Of a DNA stretch of 46,742 bases, positions 1 through 8,185 are shown in pieces. The number at the start of each line of letters is the position of its first letter. Within the stretch, counting starts at the first letter, position 1. The notes under the pieces were generated by a model, which saw only the letters and a program-made list of their open reading frames with translations, had not been told where the DNA came from and made no database searches. Origin of the DNA: Aliishimia sp963922415 (GTDB lineage Bacteria; Pseudomonadota; Alphaproteobacteria; Rhodobacterales; Rhodobacteraceae); the NCBI GenBank assembly GCA_963922415.1, contig CAWUIP010000013.1:1-46742 (forward strand). The letters run 5' to 3'. Position numbers and translations under genes: made by a program.

Positions 1-237
1 AGCCACGAAGGCCGCGACGGATCGACCGCGGCGCAACGCGCGACGCGGGCAGGCCACGGCTGGTGCCGGATCGCCGAGAATGTGGCCTTTGGGCAAAAGG
101 ACCTGCCCACCGTTATGACTGCCTGGCAAAACTCGCCCGGGCATCGGCGCAACCTCCTTGATCCGGACACGGTCGAGGTTGGGCTGGGCCGGGTTGGCGA
201 CTATTGGACAATGATGCTGAGCGCGCCGGGGTGCTGA
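1..237 (+). CDS. CAP-domain (SCP/PR1-like) protein, C-terminal part
   Basis: This open frame runs from the first base to a TGA at 235-237 and encodes the last 78 residues of a protein whose start lies outside the window. It contains the signature of the secreted CAP superfamily: an AENV stretch, then W-x-x-SPGHR-x-NLL, then a VGLG segment followed by YW. The SPGHR histidine and the preceding glutamate belong to the CAP cavity. Bacterial members are usually exported and of unknown substrate. The family call is firm; the specific function is not known. The next gene, guaD, converges on it with only a 22-nt gap. Confidence 0.8.
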   Translation, partial: SHEGRDGSTAAQRATRAGHGWCRIAENVAFGQKDLPTVMTAWQNSPGHRRNLLDPDTVEVGLGRVGDYWTMMLSAPGC

Positions 238-259
238 CGCGCGACCCAACAGGAGTGTT

Positions 260-1570
260 TCAGTCGGCCTGACGCGTCCCGTCGCTGCCCGATGCAACTT
301 CCGTACCGCCGACCCACGTGGCTGCAACCGCGCGATCATCGCCCATCATCAGCGTTGGAAAGAGCGCCTCCCAAACCGTTGTGGCGGTCGTGCTGCGCTG
401 CGCAATCGCGGGGGTGGAGGACAGATCCAGAACCACCAAATCCGCCGCAGAGCCCGCTGCAAGGGTGCCGATCTCGCCGTCCATATGCAGCGCGCGGGCG
501 GCACCTTCTGTGGCCAGATACATCATCTGCGCCGGATGCAACACGGTGCCGCGCAGTTGCGCCACTTCATAGGCGGCGGCCATGGTGCGCAGCATTGAAA
601 AGCTCGACCCGCCGCCGGTATCTGTTGCAAGCCCGACCCGCACACCGCCGGTTTGCAAGCCCACCACGTCACACAGGCCCGACCCGATAAAGGTGTTCGA
701 CGTCGGGCAATGCGCCACGGCGGCTCCAACCTCGGCCAGCCGCGCGCGCTCCCGCTCCGTCAGATGGATGGAATGCCCATAGACGCCGTTTGGCCCCAAA
801 AGACCGAAGGCCTCATAGGTATCCAAATAGTCGCGCGCCTGCGGGAAGAGTTCGGCCACCCAGGCCAATTCATCGGTCTGTTCGCTCAAATGCGTCTGCA
901 TCAGGCAATCGGGATGCTCTGCCCAGAGCGCGCCCAAGGCTTCTAACTGCGCGGGCGTAGAGGTCGGCGAAAAGCGCGGCGTGATCGCGTAGGCGGCGCG
1001 GCCCGTGCCGTGCCAGCGCTCAAGCAGCGCCTTGCTGTCATCATAGGCCGATTGGGGTGTGTCGCGTAGGCCCTCGGGCGCGTTGCGATCCATACAGGTC
1101 TTGCCCGCGAGCACCGCCATGCCGCGCGCCTGAGCCGCCTCAAAGAGCGCATCCACGCTGCCCGGATGGATCGTGCAGAAACTGGTGAGCGTCGTTGTGC
1201 CATGGGCCAGCGCCAGATCCAGCGTCCGGCCCGCGATCTGGGCGGCATAGCCCGGATCGGCAAAGCGCATTTCTTCGGGGAAGGTATAGGTGTTTAGCCA
1301 GTCGATCAGCCGCTTGCCCCAAGAGGCGATCATCGCGGTCTGAGGATAGTGCATATGCGTATCGACCAAGCCTGCCGAGATGACATGGCCGGGATAAGCC
1401 ACCTCTCGGATACCTGGCGTCGCAAGTGCGTCGCGCGCGCCCACCGCAGCAATCCGACCGTTTTCGACCCGCACCGCCTCATCCCAGCGCACCGCCTCTT
1501 CGGGCGGCACCGTAAAGGGGTCGGCCACAAATTGCAGCACCTCTCCGGTGATCAGGATCCTATCGCTCAT
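260..1570 (-). CDS. guaD: guanine deaminase
   Basis: A 436-residue amidohydrolase predicted to hydrolyse guanine to xanthine and ammonia in purine salvage or catabolism. It has the metal-dependent amidohydrolase signatures in order: T-H-M-H (His72 and His74) after GLVD, a THLSEQ segment near residue 226, YGHSIHL, AHCPTSN, and ATDTGGGSS carrying the catalytic Asp. Length fits bacterial GuaD (about 430-440 residues). The ATG at 1570 is the only sensible start because the beta-sandwich begins immediately. It is divergent from mgtE with a 103-nt shared upstream region. No xanthine dehydrogenase genes are in the window, although guaD often sits near them. A related aminohydrolase such as 8-oxoguanine deaminase is less likely. 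Confidence 0.93.
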   Translation of the reverse strand: MSDRILITGEVLQFVADPFTVPPEEAVRWDEAVRVENGRIAAVGARDALATPGIREVAYPGHVISAGLVDTHMHYPQTAMIASWGKRLIDWLNTYTFPEEMRFADPGYAAQIAGRTLDLALAHGTTTLTSFCTIHPGSVDALFEAAQARGMAVLAGKTCMDRNAPEGLRDTPQSAYDDSKALLERWHGTGRAAYAITPRFSPTSTPAQLEALGALWAEHPDCLMQTHLSEQTDELAWVAELFPQARDYLDTYEAFGLLGPNGVYGHSIHLTERERARLAEVGAAVAHCPTSNTFIGSGLCDVVGLQTGGVRVGLATDTGGGSSFSMLRTMAAAYEVAQLRGTVLHPAQMMYLATEGAARALHMDGEIGTLAAGSAADLVVLDLSSTPAIAQRSTTATTVWEALFPTLMMGDDRAVAATWVGGTEVASGSDGTRQAD

Positions 1571-1673
1571 GGCCTACGCCTATCCCCGCCGGACCGCCGG
1601 GAAAAGCCCCAAAGGGCCGCATTGCCCCAATGCATCGGCTTGCCTATGGTCCGCGCATATCAAGGAGGCGCAT

Positions 1674-3062
1674 ATGAGCGAGATCGTCGAGGCAGAGGAG
1701 ATCCCCAAGGACGATTACGCGCTTGATCCCAAGACGACCTCCGCGATCCTTTATTCCGTCGACATTGAGGATCGCGAGAAACTGCTGGAGTTGATGGACC
1801 CGCTGCACGCGGCCGATATCGCCGACATCCTGGAGCAGATGAACGCCTATGATCGGTCGCGTCTTGTGCGCCTCTACGACCGGGCCTTCGAGGGCGACAT
1901 CCTGTCCGAACTCGATGACAAGATCCGCGAAGAGGTGATCGCGGTTTTGCGGCCCGAAACGCTGGCCGAAGCGGTGCGCGATCTCGACAGTGACGATGTT
2001 GTCGACCTGGTCGAAGACCTGGATGCCGACCAGCAAGAGGTGATCCTTGAGGCGCTGCCCGAGGCGGACCGTGCTGCAGTCGAGCAGTCCTTGGCCTATC
2101 CTGAATACTCGGCAGGGCGCTTGATGCAGCGGGAACTGGTGATGGCGCCCGAGTTTTGGACGGTGGGCGAGGCGATTGACCACCTGCGCACGATGGACGC
2201 CGAAGACCTGCCCGAGCATTTCTATCACATCACGCTGGTGGATCCGCGCATGCACCCGGTGGGCAACGTGACGCTGGGCACGCTGATGCGCTCCAAGCGC
2301 GACGTGCCCCTGGCCGAGATCACCGAAGGCACGTTCGAGGTGATCCCCGCCACCCAAGAAGAGGGCGAAGTGGCCTATGCCTTTAACCAGTATCACCTGA
2401 TTTCGGCGCCGGTGGTGGACGACGAGGGGCGGCTTGTCGGCGTGATCACCATTGATGACGCCATGGCGGTGCTGGACGACGAGCATGAAGAAGACATTCT
2501 GCGCCTTGCGGGTGTGCAGGAGGAAAGCTCGCTCTCGGACCGGGTGATCGACACCACGAAGCGCCGTTTTCCCTGGCTGGCGGTCAACTTGATCACCTCG
2601 ATCCTCGCCTCGCTGGTCATTGCCCAGTTCGACGCGGCCATTGCGCAGATCGTGGCGCTGGCGGTCTTGATGCCGATTGTGGCCTCTATGGGCGGCAACG
2701 CGGGCACGCAGTCTTTGACAGTGGCCGTGCGCGCGATTGCCACGAAAGACCTCACAGGCGCCAATGTCTGGCGCGTGATCCGGCGTGAGGTGCTGGTGGG
2801 GCTGATCAACGGGTTGATCTTTGCAGTGGTCATGGGCGTTGTCGGGATCGTCTGGTTCGGCTCGCCTGCGCTGGGTTATGTCATCGCCGCGGCGATGGTG
2901 GTGAACATGGTGGTCGCGGGCCTGGCGGGCACGGTGATCCCTGTGATCCTTGATCGGCTTGGCATCGATCCGGCGTTGGCCTCAGGCGCGTTTGTGACCA
3001 CTGTGACCGATGTCGTGGGCTTCTTCGCCTTTCTCGGCCTTGCAGCGGTGGTGCTGCTATGA
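1674..3062 (+). CDS. mgtE: magnesium transporter MgtE
   Basis: A 462-residue inner-membrane Mg2+ channel. The N-terminal half is the acidic MgtE N domain followed by two CBS domains, which sense cytosolic Mg2+. The C-terminal half, from about residue 290, holds five membrane segments with the family motifs MGGNAGTQS and DPALASG, then VTDVVGF, whose Asp lines the pore. I chose the ATG at 1674 because an AAGGAGG-type ribosome site lies just upstream at 1663-1667; the frame stays open to 1548 but that extension is basic and unlike the family. The last codon overlaps the start of the cyclo-ligase gene as ATGA, so the two are probably translationally coupled. Confidence 0.95.
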   Translation: MSEIVEAEEIPKDDYALDPKTTSAILYSVDIEDREKLLELMDPLHAADIADILEQMNAYDRSRLVRLYDRAFEGDILSELDDKIREEVIAVLRPETLAEAVRDLDSDDVVDLVEDLDADQQEVILEALPEADRAAVEQSLAYPEYSAGRLMQRELVMAPEFWTVGEAIDHLRTMDAEDLPEHFYHITLVDPRMHPVGNVTLGTLMRSKRDVPLAEITEGTFEVIPATQEEGEVAYAFNQYHLISAPVVDDEGRLVGVITIDDAMAVLDDEHEEDILRLAGVQEESSLSDRVIDTTKRRFPWLAVNLITSILASLVIAQFDAAIAQIVALAVLMPIVASMGGNAGTQSLTVAVRAIATKDLTGANVWRVIRREVLVGLINGLIFAVVMGVVGIVWFGSPALGYVIAAAMVVNMVVAGLAGTVIPVILDRLGIDPALASGAFVTTVTDVVGFFAFLGLAAVVLL

Positions 3063-3619
3063 CCGACAACGCAGATGCCAAGGCCGCCGCCCGCAAAGCC
3101 GCCTTTGCCCGCCGCAAAGCGGCACATGCTGCGGCCAACGACGCGCAAGCGGGATACCTCTCCGAAGTGCTGGCGGGCTATCGCGGCGTTCCCCTGTCAG
3201 GCTATCTGCCGATCCGGACAGAGATCGATCCGCGCGCGGCCATGGCCGAGGCGGCGGCGCACGGGCCGGTGGGGGTTCCTGTGATCCAGGGCACTGGGCT
3301 GCCGCTTTTGTTTTCACGGTGGACGCCAGACGGCCCGTTGCGGGACGGACCCTTTGGCGCGCAGGTGCCCGAAAGCGACGATTTCTTTGAGCCCGAGATT
3401 TTGATCGTGCCGCTGGTGGCCTTCACCCGTGCCGGGGGGCGGTTGGGGTACGGCGGCGGTTTCTATGATCGCACGCTAGAGCGGTTGCGCGCGGCGCGGG
3501 CCACCCTGGCCATCGGCTTTGCCTTCGCCGCGCAAGAGGCGGGCACCCTGCCGCAAGAGCCGACGGACCAACCCCTGGACCTGATCGTCACCGAAGCCGG
3601 GATAATAGAACGGCCTTAG
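3059..3619 (+). CDS. fau: 5-formyltetrahydrofolate cyclo-ligase
   Basis: A 186-residue enzyme of the MTHFS family, which converts 5-formyl-THF to 5,10-methenyl-THF using ATP and so returns the storage folate to one-carbon metabolism. The conserved GY-x-PIRTE segment is followed by the C-terminal LIVPLVAF and G-x-RLGYGGGFYDR motif, the nucleotide and folate binding loop. Length is typical. It starts inside the mgtE stop codon (ATGA), indicating coupling. Its TAG stop shares bases with the TAA stop of the convergent response regulator (3616-3619). Confidence 0.93.
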   Translation: MTDNADAKAAARKAAFARRKAAHAAANDAQAGYLSEVLAGYRGVPLSGYLPIRTEIDPRAAMAEAAAHGPVGVPVIQGTGLPLLFSRWTPDGPLRDGPFGAQVPESDDFFEPEILIVPLVAFTRAGGRLGYGGGFYDRTLERLRAARATLAIGFAFAAQEAGTLPQEPTDQPLDLIVTEAGIIERP

Positions 3620-4107
3620 CTTTGTCGTGTTTTCAGAAGTGCGCCAAGTTCGGCAAGAAGCTTTTCCGCAGGCACCGGTTTCACGCAAACGGCCGCATCG
3701 GGGAACTGCGCCAAAAGCGCGTCTTCGACGGCGTGTCCCGTGTGAAATACAATTGGGATACTTTTTGAAGATAGCTGTATGGCTAAGGGGTAGACGTCCT
3801 CGCCGATCAAACTGACATCCAGAATTGCGCCTGCGATTTCGGGATGGGCCTCAAAAACATCTATAGCAGCCTCGAGACTGCCCGCCGGCCCCACGACCTG
3901 GGCCCCAGCATCTGCCAATGCAAATTCGATATCCATTGAAACGAGCACCTCATCCTCGACCAGCAAAATCGGTAGGTTCTTTAAGCCTTGGATTGATGGA
4001 CGGGTTGGCTCGTCAAATAGCCCCAGCCGTCCAGGCGGTGGTTGTCCCGTCGCCGACGCGGAGCGCTCGGTGTAGCGGACTAAATGTGGAAAGTTAGGAT
4101 GCTGCAC
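3616..4107 (-). CDS. single-domain response regulator (receiver)
   Basis: A 163-residue protein with one receiver domain from about residue 45 and no output domain. The acidic pair is in LLVEDE (residues 48-53), the phosphoacceptor is Asp97 in AILDVSL, the switch Thr is T123 in HTGH, and the conserved Lys is K143 in VKPVP. The first 43 residues are proline-rich and probably disordered. The ATG at 4107 lies inside the last codons of the HWE kinase gene (28-nt overlap), so the pair is almost certainly one operon and cognate. Receiver-only partners of HWE kinases often act as phosphate sinks or relay to a general stress response; that role is inference. Confidence 0.88.
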   Translation of the reverse strand: MQHPNFPHLVRYTERSASATGQPPPGRLGLFDEPTRPSIQGLKNLPILLVEDEVLVSMDIEFALADAGAQVVGPAGSLEAAIDVFEAHPEIAGAILDVSLIGEDVYPLAIQLSSKSIPIVFHTGHAVEDALLAQFPDAAVCVKPVPAEKLLAELGALLKTRQS

Positions 4108-5492
4108 ATCGTGTCCTTTTCGAATTCTCGCGTGAACTCCCCACCAAGCTGCCGCGCCGAATTATGTATTAAATCAGATCCAAACCCGGGCGCCTCGGCC
4201 AAGCCAGTTTTCGCCGCGACCAGCTTATCAGCCTCAAGGGCCTCTCGCCAAACAATCCGCAACAGGGTCTTGTGATCTTCTGTGACCTCGACATCCCACT
4301 GCAAATGGACCGGATGCCCAGGCAAAGACCAAGACCCGTGCTTGACAGAATTTGTCGCCAACTCATGCAAGATCAGCCCGACAGAGGTGAGCCGCTCCAC
4401 CGACAGGAGAAGCTCTGGACCCACGACTTTTAGATCATCGCCCGTGTGCCGATGCGGCTCAAGAATGGTTGAGACCAGATCGCGCAGGTCCACAGGCCCC
4501 ACGGCATCCAAGGCCAGGCTCGCCGTATGGGCGGCGGCCAAGGCCCCCACGCGCGCTTGCAGATCGGTCGCATAGTCCATCGCCTCGGGCGATTTGCGCG
4601 CGGACACGCGGATGATAGCCTGCACGATGGCAAAGAGGTTCTGCACCCGATGCTTCATTTCGCGCAGCAGCAATTCGTTGCGCTGGGCCAAAGACTGCCG
4701 CTCGGTATCGTCGCGGCTGGTCTTGAGGTAGAGTTGGCGGCCATCTTCTAGGGGAGCGGCCATGATCCGGGACATGGTAATAAGTTGGCGGCCATCCCGA
4801 AACTTATGCGGGATGATCCCGTTCCATTCGCCGGTCTCCTTGATGACCTTTTGGATGTCCTCCCAAGGTTCGGGCAGGACGGCAGAGGTGGTTTCAAAGA
4901 TCGGGCGGCCATGCGCCTGGGCAAAGCCTGTGCCGTACATCTGTGTGGCCCCGTTGTTCCACGTCTCAATGCCCGTCTCTTCCGTCCACGAGATAATCGC
5001 GGAGGTGGCCGATTGGATCATCTGCTCGACCTGCCGTTCGACCGCCGTTTGCTTATGGTCGGCGACCACTGTGTGGATGCCCAGCATCCGGTGCGGCGCG
5101 CCGTCTTTCCAGAAGGCTTTGCCGCGACACCGAATGGTTATGGGCGCGCCTGACGCAGTGGTGTAGCGGACCACTTGGTCATAGGGAAACTCTGGGTTTG
5201 CCATATGGCTTTTGGCCTTCGCGGCCGCGACAACGCCATCTTCGGGAAAGATGAGGCTTTGCCACTCAGAGGCGAGGTGCGCCTTAAGGTCCGGGTCGAA
5301 TCCGAACGTGCGCCAAAACCCCGGGCTCATGTATTCATGTTCGGGATTTTGCAAATCCCAATACCAGATGCCGTCAAGAATGCCGTCATCAAGGAGCGCC
5401 AAGACATCCTCTTGGCGAAAAAGCGCGTCGAGTTCCTGTTTCAGGTAGTGGTCAACGCTGTCAGTGTTTGGCATCGGTCGGTCTTGGGCCAT
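4080..5492 (-). CDS. PAS-PAS HWE-family sensor histidine kinase
   Basis: A 470-residue cytoplasmic sensor kinase with no membrane segments. Two PAS domains occupy about residues 30-150 and 155-270, the first with a WYWD start typical of PAS_3. The phosphoacceptor helix follows, with REMKHRVQN carrying the histidine. The ATPase part has ILHELATNSVKHG as N-box, then the W-x-E segment IVWREAL and GFGSDLI as G-box. HRVQN plus W-x-E define the HWE subgroup, common in alphaproteobacteria and including blue-light LOV kinases. The PAS domains lack an obvious GxNCRFLQ flavin motif, so light sensing is not supported. The downstream receiver overlaps its 3' end. Confidence 0.92.
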   Translation of the reverse strand: MAQDRPMPNTDSVDHYLKQELDALFRQEDVLALLDDGILDGIWYWDLQNPEHEYMSPGFWRTFGFDPDLKAHLASEWQSLIFPEDGVVAAAKAKSHMANPEFPYDQVVRYTTASGAPITIRCRGKAFWKDGAPHRMLGIHTVVADHKQTAVERQVEQMIQSATSAIISWTEETGIETWNNGATQMYGTGFAQAHGRPIFETTSAVLPEPWEDIQKVIKETGEWNGIIPHKFRDGRQLITMSRIMAAPLEDGRQLYLKTSRDDTERQSLAQRNELLLREMKHRVQNLFAIVQAIIRVSARKSPEAMDYATDLQARVGALAAAHTASLALDAVGPVDLRDLVSTILEPHRHTGDDLKVVGPELLLSVERLTSVGLILHELATNSVKHGSWSLPGHPVHLQWDVEVTEDHKTLLRIVWREALEADKLVAAKTGLAEAPGFGSDLIHNSARQLGGEFTREFEKDTMCSILTFHI

Positions 5493-5582
5493 GGCGTATT
5501 CTCGTTAGAAGTGTACGCAGGAATGGCCCAGGACACAATTCGTTCATTGCCGGCCGCAGCCACCGAGGGGCCTGCGCAGACC

Positions 5583-7241
5583 TTATGCGATGGCCGTTGA
5601 CCGCCCCGCATTGCGTCCTGAAAAGATGCAACCGCCCAAAAACGTGCCTTCCAGCGCATTATAGCCGTGGTATCCGCCGCCGCCGAAGCCCGCGACTTCG
5701 CCTGCGGCAAAGAGCCCCGGCACCGGCGTGCCACTCGCGCCCAGCATCCGACTGTCGAGGTCGGTGTGCAGACCGCCCAGCGTTTTGCGCGTCAGTATAT
5801 GCAGCTTTACCGCGATGAGGGGGCCATTGGCCGGGTCGAGGAACTTGTGCGGTTTGGCGGTGCGGATCAGTCTATCGCCGCGATAGTTGCGCGCGGCGTG
5901 GATGGCCATCATCTGCGCATCCTTGCTGAACGGATTGTCGATTTGCGCATCGCGGGCTTCGATCTGCGGGCGCAGCACCTCTTCCTTGATCAGGTCCCCG
6001 CCTGCGATCTGGTTCATCCCGCGCACGAGGCTGGGCAGGTCTTGCGCCACCACGAAATCCTCGCCCCGTTCCTTGAAGGCCTCCACCGGGCCCGTCGCTT
6101 TGCTCCCCGCTAGGATGCGCTGTTTGATCACTTCCAGCCAGGATTTGGACGTGAAATCGGGGTTTTGTTCCGAGCCAGAGAGGGCGAATTCCTTCTTGAT
6201 CACCTTCTGCGTCAGAATGAACCAAGAGTATTCATACCCGGTCTCGAGGATCATGCGCAGTGTCGACACGCTGTCAAAGCCGGGCAGGGCGGGCGGGGCA
6301 AAACGTTGGCCGGTCGCGTCGAACCACATCGATGAGGGCCCCGGCAGAATGCGGATGCCATGCGCAGGCCAGATCGGGTCCCAGTTCTTCACGCCCTCGG
6401 TGTAGTGCCACATCCGGTCACCATTGATCACCTGACCGCCTGCGGCCTCAGAAATCCCGATCATGCGCCCGTCCACATGGGCGGGCACACCTGCGACCAT
6501 GTCCTTGGGCGGGGGTCCAAGCCGGTCAGTGGGCCAGACCTTACGGACCATCTCAAAGTTGCCGCCGATCCCGCCAGAGGTCACAATGACCGAAGGCGCG
6601 TCTATCCGGAAGTCGCCCACCGGGTCACGGTTGGTTTGCGCGCCGATGGGGGCCGCATCCTCGGCCAAAAGCGTGCCCGAGACCCCTTTGGCCGCGCCAT
6701 TTTCCATCTCGATCCGGTCCACTTGGTGGCGGAAGTTGAACTGGATCCGGCCTGCGGCCTCATGCTCTTTACAGCGGCGCACGAAGTGTTCCAGGACGCC
6801 GGGGCCCGTGCCCCACGTGATGTGAAAGCGCGGGACCGAATTGCCATGACCATTGGCAAAGGATCCGCCGCGCTCCGCCCAGCCGACCACCGGAAACCAG
6901 CGCAGACCCATCGCATGGAGCCAGGGGCGCATCTCGCCCGCCGCAAACGCGACATAGGCTTCGGCCCACTTGCGGGGCAGCGCATCCTCGGGCCGGTCAA
7001 ACTGCGCCGATCCCATCCAATCCGACAACGCCAATTCGGCACTATCGCGAATGCTCATCCGCCGCTGCTCGGGCGTGTCGACCATAAAGAGGCCGCCGAG
7101 CGACCAATGAGCCTGGCCGCCCAGGTTCTGCGGCCCTTCCTGGTCGACGATGATCACGCGCTTGCCCCGGTCCCCTAGTTCGGCGGCGGCGACAAGGCCC
7201 GACAGGCCACCACCCACGATGATTGCATCGGCTTGATCCAT
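5583..7241 (-). CDS. FAD-binding dehydrogenase (fumarate reductase/ketosteroid dehydrogenase-like flavoprotein)
   Basis: About 552 residues. The N terminus has the Rossmann dinucleotide motif GGGLSGLVAA and an acidic strand end, followed by LGGQAHWSLGG; the C terminus has the second FAD contact, FAAGEVAGFGGGG. This layout matches the predicted-oxidoreductase branch (COG3573-like) related to fumarate reductase and 3-ketosteroid dehydrogenases. The substrate is unknown. I prefer the ATG at 7241, one base after the TGA of the BASS transporter gene and preceded by GGAG, over an upstream in-frame start at 7268 that would overlap that gene. Position after two organic-anion transporter genes on the same strand suggests it acts on an imported organic acid or steroid-like compound (inference). 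Confidence 0.85.
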   Translation of the reverse strand: MDQADAIIVGGGLSGLVAAAELGDRGKRVIIVDQEGPQNLGGQAHWSLGGLFMVDTPEQRRMSIRDSAELALSDWMGSAQFDRPEDALPRKWAEAYVAFAAGEMRPWLHAMGLRWFPVVGWAERGGSFANGHGNSVPRFHITWGTGPGVLEHFVRRCKEHEAAGRIQFNFRHQVDRIEMENGAAKGVSGTLLAEDAAPIGAQTNRDPVGDFRIDAPSVIVTSGGIGGNFEMVRKVWPTDRLGPPPKDMVAGVPAHVDGRMIGISEAAGGQVINGDRMWHYTEGVKNWDPIWPAHGIRILPGPSSMWFDATGQRFAPPALPGFDSVSTLRMILETGYEYSWFILTQKVIKKEFALSGSEQNPDFTSKSWLEVIKQRILAGSKATGPVEAFKERGEDFVVAQDLPSLVRGMNQIAGGDLIKEEVLRPQIEARDAQIDNPFSKDAQMMAIHAARNYRGDRLIRTAKPHKFLDPANGPLIAVKLHILTRKTLGGLHTDLDSRMLGASGTPVPGLFAAGEVAGFGGGGYHGYNALEGTFLGGCIFSGRNAGRSTAIA

Positions 7242-7242
7242 C

Positions 7243-8106
7243 TCAGCGGCTCCGGAACCAAAGGACAAAGGGCAGGGCGACCAGATACATGGTCACGCCG
7301 TAAACGCCTGCGGGCAGGGCAAGGGCCGTGAACCCCGCTGTCGTGCCCATGATGATCGGCGCCAGCGTGATCGCGACGGTGCTGTTCTGGATGCCCGCCT
7401 CGATCGAGATCGTCTTCGCCTCGAGCATCGACAGCCCCGCGACCAGCGCGACACCAAGCCCCAGCGCCAGCAGGATAATGTTCATGGTGACCAGGCCAGG
7501 CCCAAGGGTCGCAAGGTTGGTCGTAAAGAGGTCCCAATTGCTGGCCACAGCGGCCATCACAATGATCACGAAAAGCACGACCGCGAGCACAGACAGCTTC
7601 GGCTCAATCCAATCGGCGGCGCCCGGGGCCAGACCACGGATCGTGACGCCGATGGCGACCGGGACGGCTGTGATCAGAAACATGCTGATGGCGAGCGAAG
7701 TGGCCGAGATTTGCGGCGCGTCGGCGCCCATGAAATGCACCACCGACCACGCGACCAGGAAGGGGACCGTTAGGATCGACACGAGCGAGATCACCGCTGT
7801 CAGCGACACTGACAGGGCCACATCCGCACGCGCCAGCTTCGACAAGATGTTCGATGTCACGCCGCCTGGGCAAAAGCTCAGCAGCATAAAGCCCGCCGCC
7901 AACTCGCCGGTGATGCCAAACGCGGTGATGATGCCGTAAGCCACAACCGGCACTAGGACGATCTGCGCCAACGCCCCGATCACAAACGCCCAGCCGCGCT
8001 GAAACACGCGCACGAAATCGGCAATCGTCAGACCGATGCCCAGGCTCAGCATGATGATCGCCAGCGACAGCGGCAGAACCACTTCCAGCAGGATGTTGTT
8101 GTCCAT
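7243..8106 (-). CDS. bile acid:sodium symporter (BASS) family transporter
   Basis: A 287-residue membrane protein with about nine hydrophobic segments. It carries the family hallmark SFCPGGVTSN near residue 80, where the helix is broken for sodium and substrate binding, followed by an acidic position in LARADVALS. Bacterial members import sodium-coupled organic anions such as pantoate or bile acids; the substrate here cannot be told from sequence. The gene ends one base before the start of the flavoprotein gene and begins 79 nt after the SLC13-type gene, all on the minus strand, so a shared transcript is likely. Confidence 0.9.
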   Translation of the reverse strand: MDNNILLEVVLPLSLAIIMLSLGIGLTIADFVRVFQRGWAFVIGALAQIVLVPVVAYGIITAFGITGELAAGFMLLSFCPGGVTSNILSKLARADVALSVSLTAVISLVSILTVPFLVAWSVVHFMGADAPQISATSLAISMFLITAVPVAIGVTIRGLAPGAADWIEPKLSVLAVVLFVIIVMAAVASNWDLFTTNLATLGPGLVTMNIILLALGLGVALVAGLSMLEAKTISIEAGIQNSTVAITLAPIIMGTTAGFTALALPAGVYGVTMYLVALPFVLWFRSR

Positions 8107-8185
8107 CCCTGTCCCCCCTATTTTCGCTGAATATGCGGTGCGTTATCCCCGCGCATCAAGCGGTTTTCGCGCACCTGACCAGACG

